Source of the DNA: Parvularcula sp.
GTDB taxonomy: Bacteria; Pseudomonadota; Alphaproteobacteria; Caulobacterales; Parvularculaceae
Reading direction: 5' to 3'
Assembly: GCA_003506635.1 (NCBI GenBank)
Contig: DNZB01000251.1
Coordinates: 569-8,820, forward strand
DNA length: 8,252 nt
Each line of letters opens with the position of its first letter. Positions within the stretch are counted from its first letter, which is position 1. The notes beneath the pieces are model-generated. The model was not told the origin of the DNA, did no database searches, and saw only the letters and a program-made list of their open reading frames with translations. A program made the translations under genes and the position numbers. Shown one piece after another: positions 1 to 7,368 of this stretch.

Positions 1-539
1 TCCTGATCGCGGCCCGGAAAGGCAGGCTCATTGATCGCGCGGATGCGCGCCGCCGCCTCGTCAAGATCGCGCGCGGGCTCGTCCGCGCCGGCGGCGCGGG
101 CGCCGACATAACCGGCGATGCGCATGATGCCTTCGGGCGCAAGCTCCGGCCCGACATCGTTGATGACGGCGGCGGCGACGCGGCCGGGCGCTGACGCCGC
201 CGCAAGCATCGTGACAATGCCGCCGAGCGAGGTTCCGACGAAAATCGCGCGCGCGATTTCGAGCGCGTCCATGAAGGCGAGAATGTCGTCGCGATAGGTT
301 TCCGGCCGGTAATTGAGGTGATTGGCGTCGTAGTCCGACCGGCCCCGGCCGATCAGCGACACGGCGAGGACATCGCGGCCGGTCGCCGCGGCAAGCGGCG
401 CGAAGTCCTCGAAATCGGAAGCGTTGCGCGTCAGGCCCGGGATGCAGATGACGGGCGTGCGCCCGCCGCCCGCGGTGCGACAGGCCGACATGGAAAGCCC
501 GGGGCGGACATCAACGGAAAGCGGCGCTGCCTCTGTCAT
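1..539 (-). CDS. Alpha/beta-hydrolase fold protein (3' end cut by window)
   Basis: The gene reads leftward from an ATG at 539 and stays open to the window edge, giving 179 visible residues with the C-terminus missing. The visible part has the alpha/beta-hydrolase core: an oxyanion-side segment CIPGLTRNASDF (residues 32-43), a strand-turn with LIGRGRSDY (62-70), and the nucleophile elbow GTSLGG (102-107) with Ser104 as the likely catalytic nucleophile. NDVGPEL (127-133) is typical of the large esterase/C-C hydrolase-like subgroup often annotated simply as alpha/beta hydrolase. The catalytic acid and histidine should lie in the missing part. The start is supported by an AAAGGGGA ribosome binding site five bases upstream. 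No signal peptide is visible, so it is probably cytoplasmic. The substrate cannot be predicted. It diverges from the TPR-oxygenase gene and may be unrelated to it. The fold is sure; the precise activity is not. Confidence 0.9.
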   Translation of the reverse strand, partial: MTEAAPLSVDVRPGLSMSACRTAGGGRTPVICIPGLTRNASDFEDFAPLAAATGRDVLAVSLIGRGRSDYDANHLNYRPETYRDDILAFMDALEIARAIFVGTSLGGIVTMLAAASAPGRVAAAVINDVGPELAPEGIMRIAGYVGARAAGADEPARDLDEAAARIRAINEPAFPGRDQ

Positions 540-616
540 GCGATCCCCTTTGATCCGGCGCGGCCTATCGCCTATCACGGACTCATTCGCAATGCGCGAC
601 GGGCGCAGCCGCAACC
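540..616. promoter_or_regulatory. Divergent intergenic region between hydrolase and TPR-oxygenase
   Basis: This 77-base gap separates two divergently read genes, so promoters for both should lie in it or overlap the coding ends. The minus-strand Shine-Dalgarno AAAGGGGA (551 down to 544) belongs to the hydrolase. A tandem heptamer, CCTATCG then CCTATCA, occupies 564-577; on the minus strand it reads GATAGG twice, which may be part of a -10 region or an operator. No good Shine-Dalgarno precedes the plus-strand start at 617. No clear -35/-10 pair was recognised. Confidence 0.4.
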
Positions 617-2422
617 ATGACCTCCGCTTCGCTTTCGCGGCTAGGGGAAGCCGCCGCGTTCCTCCAGCGCGGCGAGGCGGCGCGCGCCCTCGCGATCGCC
701 GAGGCGGAGGCGAAGTCCCGTCCCCGGGACGCCGAAGCCTTGCATCTGCTGGCGCTCGCCCTGTCGGCGTCGGGCGAGATCGACCGCGCCGTCCCGGCGT
801 TCGAGAGCGCCGCCGCGCTGCATCCGCGCCGGGACATCATCCTCGTCAATCTCGGCAACGCGCTGAAGCGCGCCGGCAGGGTCGCGGCGGCGATCGGCGC
901 TTATGAACGCGCCGTCGCGGCGGCGCCCGCCTCTGCGGACGCATGGGCCGCGCTAGGGTCCGCGCGCGCGCAAGGCGGGGACAACATGGCCGCCGCAGAC
1001 GCCTTCGCGCAAGCGCTCAAAAGCGCTCCGTCAAACGCGGCGGCGCTGAACGGCCTCGGCAATCTCGCCGTCGCGCGCGGCCGCCAGGCCGAGGCCGCCG
1101 ATTTTTTCACGCGGGCGATCGCCGCCGCGCCGCAGGCGTTCCACGCTTATGTCAATCGCGGTGCCGCCCTGCGCCGGCTCGGCCGCAGCGTGGAAGCGCT
1201 CGCCGATCTTGACCGCGCGCTGGCGATCGCCCCCGGAAACGCCGAAACCTTGTTTCAGCGGGCGTCGACCTTGCGCGTCCTGGCCCGCTTTGACGAGGCC
1301 GCCGCCGGCTATCGCGCCGCGCTGGCGGCGGCGCCGATGCGCGAGGACATCCACCGCGACTTCGCCGCAATGATGTTTGAAACGGATCGCGCGGCCGAAG
1401 CCTTCACGCTGATCGACGCCATCATCGCGCGAACGGCCGCGCCCGCGCTGCTGGTGACGCGCGGGGAGCTGTCGATGCTCTTCGGCGACGCCGACGCGGC
1501 GGGCGAAGCGGCGCGGAGCGCGCTGGCCCTCGCGCCGCAGGACCCGAAAGCGTTGGGGCTCCTGGCGAAATGGGCGCGCCAGCGCGGATCGCTCGCCGAA
1601 GCGCTCAGCGCCGCGCAAGCGTCCGCCGCCGCCGCGCCGGATGATTTTGAACTGCTGCATCTTTGCTGCGAGATCGAACTTCTGGCCGGCCGCGCAAATG
1701 ACGCCGCGCGGCGCCTCGAGCGTCCGGCCCCGCCGCGTCATCTGCAAAAGCATATCGCCCTCAAGGCGACGGCCATGCGCGCCGCCGGCGATCCTGATTA
1801 CCGGCGCTATTACGATTACGACCGGCTGACGGCGCAGGTCGATATCGCCGCGCCGCCAGGGTTTGCTTCGGTCGAGGACTTCAATGCGGCGCTTCTTGGC
1901 GCGATCGCGCCGCTTCACCGCACCCGGCAACGCCCGGTCGATCAGACCCTTTTCGGCGGAACGCAGTCGCCCGGCCGGCTGTGGAACGAAAAGCACCCGG
2001 TCATTCAATTGTTCGCGGAAACGATGCTGGCGGAGGCGCGCGGCTTCGTCGCGCGGCTTCCGTGCGAGGCTGATCATCCCTTCCTGGCGCGCAAGAGCGG
2101 CGAACTTGAATGCGCGGGCGCGTGGTCGGTGATGCTTTCGTCCGGCGGCGGGCATGTCGACCACGTTCACCCCGCCGGCTGGATCAGCGCCTGCTATTAT
2201 GTGTCGAGCCCGCCGGAAATCTTCGCCGGCGATCGCGCGGGCTATCTTCGCCTGGGGGCGACGGGCGTCCCGGGGTTCACGCTGCCGGCGGAACGCTATT
2301 TTCCGCCAAGAGCGGGCTCCGTCGTATTCTTTCCGTCTTACATCTGGCACGGCGTCGAGCCGTTCGAAGCCGCCGCCCCGCGTGTGACCGCGCCTTTCGA
2401 TCTCGCCCCCGTCAGCGCCTGA
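617..2422 (+). CDS. TPR protein with C-terminal 2OG-Fe(II) oxygenase-like domain
   Basis: The 601-residue protein has two parts. Residues about 8-380 are alanine-rich tetratricopeptide repeats, most regular over 8-245 (for example NLGNALKRAGRVAAAIGAYERAV), which normally bind a peptide or protein partner. Residues about 395-601 match the putative 2OG-Fe(II) oxygenase family (PF13759-like): a linker with YDYDRL and FNAAL, then LFGGTQSPGRLW (445-456), HVHPAGWISACYYV (516-529), FFPSYIWHGVEPF (571-583) and PRVTAPFDL (588-596). His516 and/or His518 with distal His578 are probable iron ligands; Arg589 is the likely 2-oxoglutarate anchor. Such enzymes hydroxylate side chains using O2 and 2-oxoglutarate; the substrate of this group is not known to me. 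There is no signal peptide, so it should act in the cytoplasm. ATG 617 is the only possible start after the in-frame TGA at 551, though its ribosome binding site is weak. It lies upstream of, and reads with, the TonB-dependent receptor. Confidence 0.88.
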   Translation: MTSASLSRLGEAAAFLQRGEAARALAIAEAEAKSRPRDAEALHLLALALSASGEIDRAVPAFESAAALHPRRDIILVNLGNALKRAGRVAAAIGAYERAVAAAPASADAWAALGSARAQGGDNMAAADAFAQALKSAPSNAAALNGLGNLAVARGRQAEAADFFTRAIAAAPQAFHAYVNRGAALRRLGRSVEALADLDRALAIAPGNAETLFQRASTLRVLARFDEAAAGYRAALAAAPMREDIHRDFAAMMFETDRAAEAFTLIDAIIARTAAPALLVTRGELSMLFGDADAAGEAARSALALAPQDPKALGLLAKWARQRGSLAEALSAAQASAAAAPDDFELLHLCCEIELLAGRANDAARRLERPAPPRHLQKHIALKATAMRAAGDPDYRRYYDYDRLTAQVDIAAPPGFASVEDFNAALLGAIAPLHRTRQRPVDQTLFGGTQSPGRLWNEKHPVIQLFAETMLAEARGFVARLPCEADHPFLARKSGELECAGAWSVMLSSGGGHVDHVHPAGWISACYYVSSPPEIFAGDRAGYLRLGATGVPGFTLPAERYFPPRAGSVVFFPSYIWHGVEPFEAAAPRVTAPFDLAPVSA

Positions 2423-2444
2423 TCCGGCCGTGAAATTAACCGCA

Positions 2445-2462
2445 CGGTAACTGAGGTTACCG
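2445..2462. repeat. 18-base palindrome, possible operator
   Basis: CGGTAAC and GTTACCG form perfect 7-base arms around TGAG. No run of T follows, so it is not a standard intrinsic terminator for the oxygenase gene. An operator for a dimeric regulator of the receptor gene is the likeliest role. It lies about 235 bases upstream of the receptor ATG and 23 bases after the preceding stop codon. Confidence 0.5.
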
Positions 2463-2531
2463 GCCGCTTAACAAAATTGTTGCTTTCGGGAGACGGTCGG
2501 AAAACGCCGTTAAAGCGGGCCGTTATCCTTG

Positions 2532-2559
2532 TTGACGGGGTTGCTTTCGCGCCCATAGG
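2532..2559 (+). promoter_or_regulatory. Candidate sigma70-type promoter for the receptor
   Basis: TTGACG at 2532-2537 is a near-consensus -35. CATAGG at 2554-2559, 16 bases downstream, is only a partial match to TATAAT. If used, transcription would begin near 2566 and leave an untranslated leader of about 130 bases. The two direct GCCGTTA repeats and the palindrome would then lie just upstream, where regulators commonly bind. The -10 match is poor, so this is tentative. Confidence 0.3.
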
Positions 2560-2683
2560 GTCCGCCCCGACTGGGCCAATCCGGCTCAGACGCGGCGTTC
2601 TAGGCCTATTCCGGGAGGAATGTCCGCGGCGGTGTGCGGTGCTCGAAGGCGGCGAAATCTTTCGGGCGGCGCGGTAACTCTCT

Positions 2684-2689
2684 GGAGGG
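2684..2689 (+). promoter_or_regulatory. Ribosome binding site of the TonB-dependent receptor
   Basis: GGAGGG sits six bases before the ATG at 2696, which fixes the start. The encoded protein then begins directly with a signal peptide, as expected. Confidence 0.85.
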
Positions 2690-2695
2690 ATATCA

Positions 2696-5617
2696 ATGAG
2701 AAAATCGACACTGGCGGCGCAACTCATGCGCTCGACGGTTCTGACGGGGGCGGCGGTCGCCTTTGTGACCCCGGCTTTCGCGCAGGAAGAAGAAGACGAA
2801 ATCGTCGTAACGGGTTCGCGTATCGCGCGCGAAGACCTTGCTGCCCCGAGCCCTGTTGCGTCGTTTGATTCGCAGCAGCTCGTCCTCAACAATACGGTTA
2901 ACACTGAAGAATTCCTCGACGCCCTGCCGCAGGTCATTCCGTCCTTCGACTCCTCGTCGAACAACCCCGGCACGGGCACGGCGGCCGTCGATCTTCGCGG
3001 CCTTGGCACGCAGCGGACGCTGGTGCTTGTCAACGGGCTGCGGTTCGTCGGCTCCGGCGCCAGCGCGACCGGACCGGCGGTCGACCTGAACAACATTCCC
3101 GCCGCGCTCGTCGATCGGGTCGATGTGGTGACCGGCGGCGCCTCGGCGGTTTACGGTTCGGACGCTATCGCGGGCGTCGTCAACTTTATCCTCAAGGATG
3201 ACTTTGAAGGCTTCCAGCTCGACGTGACTGACCGTCTGTCGGCCGCCGGCTGGGACGGCAACACCTTCAACAGCGCGCTAACCGTCGGCGGAAATTTCGC
3301 GGACGGCCGGGGCAACGCGGTGATTTCGCTTTCCTATACGAACCGTGAAGCGATCCTCCAGGGCGCCCGTAAATTCTCTGAGTTCACGTTCTTCGATCCG
3401 GGCGCCGGCTCGACGTCCGTCGGCTTCATTCCCGGCGGCTCGTCGTCGATCCCTGGCACGCGCTTCCGCGGCCGCAACACGACCCATTTTGTTATCATTC
3501 CGCCGGGTTCGACGGCGGCTCAGCGCGCGGCTATCGAGGCGGCTGGGGCTGAAGCGGTCGATCCGGGTTGTGCGGCGCCGAACAGCTGCGGCGGCTTCTT
3601 TGTGCCGGGGCCGGATCAAGTCGCCGGCTTGCGGTTCGGCGACCCGAACGACCTCTATAATTACGCGCCGACGAATTACCTCCAGCTTCCGCAGGAGCGC
3701 TATTCGATTTTCGGCTCCGCGACCTATGACATCAATGACAATATTGAAGTCTATGCGCGCGGCCTGTTCGCGGGCAACGTCGTTGAGACGCAGCTCGCGC
3801 CGACCCCGGCCGGCTTTACTGTGGCCGCCCCGATCGCGACCGTGCAGGCGTTCAACCCGGCGCTCGCTGCGATTATGGCGGCCGATCCGAACACCAACAA
3901 TTGCGGCGGCGCGCCAATCGCCTCGATTCCGAATTCCGGCGTCGGCGCCTTCTGCTTCCGCTTCAACAAGCGCTTTGAAGAGGTCGGACCGCGGAAGAGC
4001 CTTCGCGACTCCAACACCTACCAGTTTGCGGGCGGCGTGAAGGTTGATGTCGGCAACGACTGGGTTTGGGACACGCAGGCCCAGTTTGGCCGATCGACCA
4101 ATACGCTCATTCAATCGGGCAACGTGTCGATCCAGGCGTTGCAGGACGCCATCTGGAACGGCGCCAACATCTATGACGGTCCGGGCTCGCTGTCGGCCGC
4201 TGACGCGGATGCCATCTCGAAGACTGGCGCCATCGTCGATGTCATCGAGCAAACGCAGATCGTTTCGACCCTCGGCGGCGTCATGCAGGGCTTCAAGTCG
4301 CCCTGGGCGGAATCGGGCGTCGGCGTCGTTCTGGGCGTCGAATATCGTGAGGAATCCTCGGCCTCGATCCCCGACTCGGTGCTTGGGCCGGACGTTCAGG
4401 GCTTCAACCAGTCGCTTCCTGTCGCGGGTTCGTTCGACGTCTATGAAGCGTTCCTAGAAACCGATATTCCGATCTTCCAGGATTCGGCGATCGGCGATTT
4501 CGCCATCAACGGCGCCTATCGCTATTCCGATTACTCGATCGCGAATGTCGGCAGCACGCACACCTATGCGGTCGGCGGCGAATGGGTGCCGTTCGATGAT
4601 CTGCGCATCCGCGCGCAGTTCCAGCACGCGGTTCGCGCGCCGAACATCGGCGAACTTTTTGCGCCGCTGTCAAACGGCTTCCCGGGCGCTCAGGACCCCT
4701 GCTCAACCGGGACGTTCGGGTCGTTCAACAATGCCGTCACGGCCGCCCTGTTCGGACCAGTCATCAACGCCACCTGCGTCGCGACGGGAGCCACGCCCGG
4801 TACGAACTTCCAGTCCAACGGCCAGATCGAAACGCTTGCCGGCGGCAACCCCAATCTCTTTGAAGAGAGTGCGGACACGCTGACGATCGGCGCGGTCTAC
4901 CGCCCGTCGATGATCGAGGGGCTGACGATCGTCGTCGATTACTATGACGTCGACATCGAAGACGCGATCGGCGCGCCGAGCCTTCAGTTCATCCTCGACG
5001 CCTGCCACCGCGGCAACTCCGCGGAAGCGTGCGCGATCGTGGTGCGCGATCCGGCGACCGGCGAAATCGCCGCGCCGTTCATCCCGAACCGGATCACGCG
5101 GAACTTCACCGCGCTGAACGCGCGCGGCATCGACGGCCAGGTCAACTACAGCTTCGATATCGGCTCGATGGGCTCGATTTCGATGAACTACTACGGCACC
5201 TACACGCTGAAGAGCGAGTTCCTGCCGTTCGCGGGCCTGCCGCTCATCGACTGCGAAGGGTTCTATGCCGGCCTCTGCGGCGAACCCACGCCGACCTACA
5301 AGCACACGATGCAGACCAACTGGGAATATGGCAAGTTCACCACCGGTCTGCGCTGGCGCCTGATTGGAAGCCTTGACGTGTTCCCGACGGAACAGGTCAG
5401 CGACCTGTCGGACGATATCGGCACCTTCAACTATCTCGATGTCACGGTGCGTTACGCCGTCAACGAGAATCTCGACCTCTCGCTCGGCGTTCAGAACATC
5501 ACGGGCAAGGACGCGCCTGTCCTCGGCTCGACGGTTTCTGAACAGGCCAACACCTTCCCGGCGACCTATGACACGCTGGGCCGTCAGGTCTTCTTCGGCG
5601 CTTCGCTGAAGTTCTAG
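2696..5617 (+). CDS. TonB-dependent outer-membrane receptor
   Basis: A complete 973-residue receptor. The signal peptide is residues 1-29, with cleavage expected after AFA, before Gln30. The acidic mature N-terminus leads into the TonB box EIVVTGSRI (35-43). The plug domain spans about 45-165 and shows DLRGLGTQRTLVLVNGLR (99-116) and VDVVTGGASAVYGSDAIAG (142-160). The rest is a 22-strand-type beta barrel; RAPNIGELF (647-655) and the terminal phenylalanine in ASLKF are typical barrel features. It should import a ligand across the outer membrane using TonB-ExbBD energy. Ten cysteines fall as five close pairs (292/298, 403/420, 669/694, 770/779, 853/861), probably disulfides in surface loops. 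The ligand is unknown. There is no N-terminal signalling domain of the FecA type, so transcriptional signalling through an anti-sigma factor is not expected. It sits between two TPR-armed modifying enzymes and ends at a strong terminator. Confidence 0.97.
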   Translation: MRKSTLAAQLMRSTVLTGAAVAFVTPAFAQEEEDEIVVTGSRIAREDLAAPSPVASFDSQQLVLNNTVNTEEFLDALPQVIPSFDSSSNNPGTGTAAVDLRGLGTQRTLVLVNGLRFVGSGASATGPAVDLNNIPAALVDRVDVVTGGASAVYGSDAIAGVVNFILKDDFEGFQLDVTDRLSAAGWDGNTFNSALTVGGNFADGRGNAVISLSYTNREAILQGARKFSEFTFFDPGAGSTSVGFIPGGSSSIPGTRFRGRNTTHFVIIPPGSTAAQRAAIEAAGAEAVDPGCAAPNSCGGFFVPGPDQVAGLRFGDPNDLYNYAPTNYLQLPQERYSIFGSATYDINDNIEVYARGLFAGNVVETQLAPTPAGFTVAAPIATVQAFNPALAAIMAADPNTNNCGGAPIASIPNSGVGAFCFRFNKRFEEVGPRKSLRDSNTYQFAGGVKVDVGNDWVWDTQAQFGRSTNTLIQSGNVSIQALQDAIWNGANIYDGPGSLSAADADAISKTGAIVDVIEQTQIVSTLGGVMQGFKSPWAESGVGVVLGVEYREESSASIPDSVLGPDVQGFNQSLPVAGSFDVYEAFLETDIPIFQDSAIGDFAINGAYRYSDYSIANVGSTHTYAVGGEWVPFDDLRIRAQFQHAVRAPNIGELFAPLSNGFPGAQDPCSTGTFGSFNNAVTAALFGPVINATCVATGATPGTNFQSNGQIETLAGGNPNLFEESADTLTIGAVYRPSMIEGLTIVVDYYDVDIEDAIGAPSLQFILDACHRGNSAEACAIVVRDPATGEIAAPFIPNRITRNFTALNARGIDGQVNYSFDIGSMGSISMNYYGTYTLKSEFLPFAGLPLIDCEGFYAGLCGEPTPTYKHTMQTNWEYGKFTTGLRWRLIGSLDVFPTEQVSDLSDDIGTFNYLDVTVRYAVNENLDLSLGVQNITGKDAPVLGSTVSEQANTFPATYDTLGRQVFFGASLKF

Positions 5618-5640
5618 GCTGACTGCGCAAGTCGCAAGGG

Positions 5641-5674
5641 AAACGGCGGGCCTCGGCCCGCCGTTTCTTTTTCT
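5641..5674 (+). terminator. Strong intrinsic terminator after the receptor gene
   Basis: AAACGGCGGGC and GCCCGCCGTTT form a perfect 11-base stem around a CTCG loop. TTTCTTTTTCT follows at 5664-5674. It lies 23 bases after the receptor stop codon and 20 bases before the sulfotransferase start, so it should greatly reduce read-through into that gene. Confidence 0.93.
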
Positions 5675-5693
5675 ACGGGAGCATGTTCACGGG

Positions 5694-7289
5694 ATGCAGA
5701 GACCGAGAATAGAGGCCGCTCTCGCCTTGCTCCGCAAGGGCGAGACGCAAGGCGCGCGGCAGATCGGCGCGGAGATTCTCGCGCAAGATCCCGACGAGCC
5801 GAACGCGCTCCAGGTTCTCGGCGTCATCGCCTGGCGGGAAGGCCGGATGGATGAGGCGCGCGAAAAATTTGAGCGGGCGAACAAGGCCGCGCCCGACCAT
5901 CCCCCGATCCTCAACTCCCTTGGCGTGATCTACCGGGATCTCGGAGACCTGCCGTCCTCGCGCGCGATGCTGGAGCGCGCGGCGGCCGTGCAGCCGAATT
6001 TCGCCGATGCATGGCACAATCTCGGGACGACGCTGGCCGCGCTTGGCGCCGACGCGCGGGCTGCGTTTGAAAAGGCGATTTCGGTCAGCCCCGCGAACAG
6101 CGTCGCCCTGGGAAAGTACGCGCATTACCTTGAGGCAAAGCATGAACTCGCGCCCGCGCGCGAATACGCCGACCGTACGCTCTCTATCGACCCTAAAAAC
6201 TACTTTGCGCTGGTGACGCTGATCAATCTGGCCTTGCGGGTCGACGCTGCTGATGACGCCCTGTCGCTCGCCGATCGCGCCTTGGCGACGGCCGAGCTGA
6301 CGCCCGCCAATCGCGCGATCTTGCTCGGCAAGCGCGCACGCGCGCTCGAAAAGCTGTCGCGATACGCGGAATCGTTCGCCGCAAGCGCGGAAGCGAATTC
6401 AATCCTGCATACGGCGCGCGGCGAAAAGCTTGAGAACCTGACGGGGCCCCGTTCGCCCGCAACGCTGCAGCGGCTTGAAGCCTTTGCGCGCTCGGCGCCT
6501 GCATCAATCTGGACCGACCGCGCGGCGGATCGCGGCGCGTCGCCCGTCTTCCTGGTGGGCTTTCCGCGATCGGGCACGACCATGCTCGATCAGGTTCTTT
6601 CGACGATCGATTCGGTCTGCGTGATCGAGGAGAAGGAAAACATCGCTGACGCCTGGATGGAACTGTTGGTGTCGCCCGATGGTCTCGACAAATGGCGAAA
6701 CATGGGGCCGCAGGATGCCGCGCGGCTGGTCTCCGCCTATTGGCGCCGCGCGAGCGCCCATGTTCCTCAGGGCGGCCCGATGGTCATCGACAAGCTCCCG
6801 CTCGACACCGCTTTGCTCGGGATCATCCATTTTCTTTTCCCGAAGGCGAAAATCATCTTTGCGCTGCGCGACCCGCGCGATGTGGTCCTCAGCTGCTTTC
6901 AGCAGATGTTCGGGCTGAACGCCGCCATGGTCCAGTTTCTGGATCTGCGCATGGCGGCCGCCTATTACGATCAGGTCATGCGGATCGGCATGGTCTGGCG
7001 CGAGCGATTGCCTCTCGAAGTCTTCGAAGTGCGTTACGAAAATGTCGTTTCGGACTTTGAGGCGGAGATCGGCGCGTTGCTCGGTTTTCTCGGTCTTTCC
7101 TGGTCTGACGGCTTGCGGCGGTTTCATGAGACTGCTCGCAAGCGCACGATCCGAACGCCCAGCGCGACGCAAGTCATCCAACCGCTTTATGCTTCCGCGG
7201 TCGGCAAGTGGCGCAATTATGAACGCGAGCTGGCGCCGGTGCGCGCGCTTCTCGACCCGTGGGCGAAGCGCTTTGGGTATAGGGACTGA
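5694..7289 (+). CDS. TPR-repeat sulfotransferase
   Basis: This 531-residue protein is a TPR-sulfotransferase fusion. Residues about 4-240 are tetratricopeptide repeats (clear ones at roughly 4-140). The sulfotransferase domain (PF13469-like) fills about 280-531. VGFPRSGTT (288-296) is the loop that binds the 5'-phosphosulfate of PAPS; LRDPRDVVLS (391-400) holds the Arg and Ser that bind the 3'-phosphate. EEKENI (312-317) lies where the catalytic glutamate of tyrosylprotein sulfotransferases is found. DKLPLD (366-371), VRYENVV (446-452) and ATQVIQPLYASAVGKWRNY (491-509) are further family blocks. It should transfer sulfate from PAPS to a hydroxyl, plausibly on a peptide held by the TPR arm. 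There is no signal peptide, so a cytoplasmic location is expected. The ATG at 5694 has only a poor ribosome binding site (GGGAGC, 11 bases away), but no in-frame alternative upstream was found. The methyltransferase follows after 79 bases. Confidence 0.93.
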   Translation: MQRPRIEAALALLRKGETQGARQIGAEILAQDPDEPNALQVLGVIAWREGRMDEAREKFERANKAAPDHPPILNSLGVIYRDLGDLPSSRAMLERAAAVQPNFADAWHNLGTTLAALGADARAAFEKAISVSPANSVALGKYAHYLEAKHELAPAREYADRTLSIDPKNYFALVTLINLALRVDAADDALSLADRALATAELTPANRAILLGKRARALEKLSRYAESFAASAEANSILHTARGEKLENLTGPRSPATLQRLEAFARSAPASIWTDRAADRGASPVFLVGFPRSGTTMLDQVLSTIDSVCVIEEKENIADAWMELLVSPDGLDKWRNMGPQDAARLVSAYWRRASAHVPQGGPMVIDKLPLDTALLGIIHFLFPKAKIIFALRDPRDVVLSCFQQMFGLNAAMVQFLDLRMAAAYYDQVMRIGMVWRERLPLEVFEVRYENVVSDFEAEIGALLGFLGLSWSDGLRRFHETARKRTIRTPSATQVIQPLYASAVGKWRNYERELAPVRALLDPWAKRFGYRD

Positions 7290-7368
7290 CCGGGCGCGCC
7301 GATTGTCGCCCTGCTCTTTTCAGACGGGCTCGGCCTGTCGCATTCTCGGGCTTCCATAGGAGAGTGTT
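7290..7368 (+). other. Short gap with weak hairpins between sulfotransferase and methyltransferase
   Basis: Two weak stem-loops are visible: GGGCG/CGCCC at 7292-7311, followed by the T-rich TGCTCTTTTC, and GACGGGC/GCCTGTC with one G-U pair at 7323-7339. The first might be a weak or leaky terminator. The second has no T run. No clear promoter is seen, so the methyltransferase may be co-transcribed with the sulfotransferase. The ribosome binding site AGGAG (7358-7362) closes the gap. Confidence 0.35.

Larger units (their letters stand above)
2423..2695 (+). promoter_or_regulatory. 273-base untranslated leader of the TonB-dependent receptor
   Basis: No credible gene lies between the oxygenase stop and the receptor start. 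The first third is A/T-richer than its surroundings and is dense in GTTA/TAAC words: a perfect 7-base inverted repeat at 2445-2462, AACAA-AA-TTGTT at 2470-2481, and GCCGTTA repeated at 2506-2512 and 2519-2525. CCGGCCG occurs on both sides of the palindrome (2424-2430 and 2460-2466). The remainder holds a weak promoter candidate and a good ribosome binding site. The length and repeat density suggest that the receptor has its own regulated promoter. I could not match the leader to a known riboswitch. Confidence 0.6.

Noticed and set aside
424..906. A 160-residue plus-strand open frame spanning the divergent gap
   Set aside because: It is arginine-rich, antisense to the hydrolase start and out of frame with the TPR repeats, both of which are supported by motifs.
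1031..2350. A 439-residue open frame on the minus strand
   Set aside because: It lies wholly antisense to the well-supported TPR-oxygenase gene. Its product is arginine-rich and low in complexity, without a recognisable domain, as expected from antisense reading of high-GC codons.
2445..2462. Palindrome as a terminator for the oxygenase gene
   Set aside because: The arms are only 7 bases with no following T tract; an operator role is more plausible.
2620..2868. A possible 82-residue leader peptide or upstream ORF before the receptor
   Set aside because: GGAGG is only one base from its ATG, too close to work, and most of the frame overlaps the receptor in another frame. No repeated regulatory codons or hairpin switch are apparent.
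2338..3096. A 252-residue minus-strand open frame across the receptor leader
   Set aside because: It overlaps the end of the oxygenase gene and the signal peptide and plug of the receptor. The product is rich in Arg, Ser and Thr and shows no motif.
3278..4252. A 324-residue minus-strand open frame inside the receptor gene
   Set aside because: It is antisense to the barrel coding region and its arginine-rich composition is that of a shadow frame.
6504..7181. A 225-residue minus-strand open frame inside the sulfotransferase gene
   Set aside because: It is antisense to the conserved PAPS-binding motifs, which fix the plus-strand reading.
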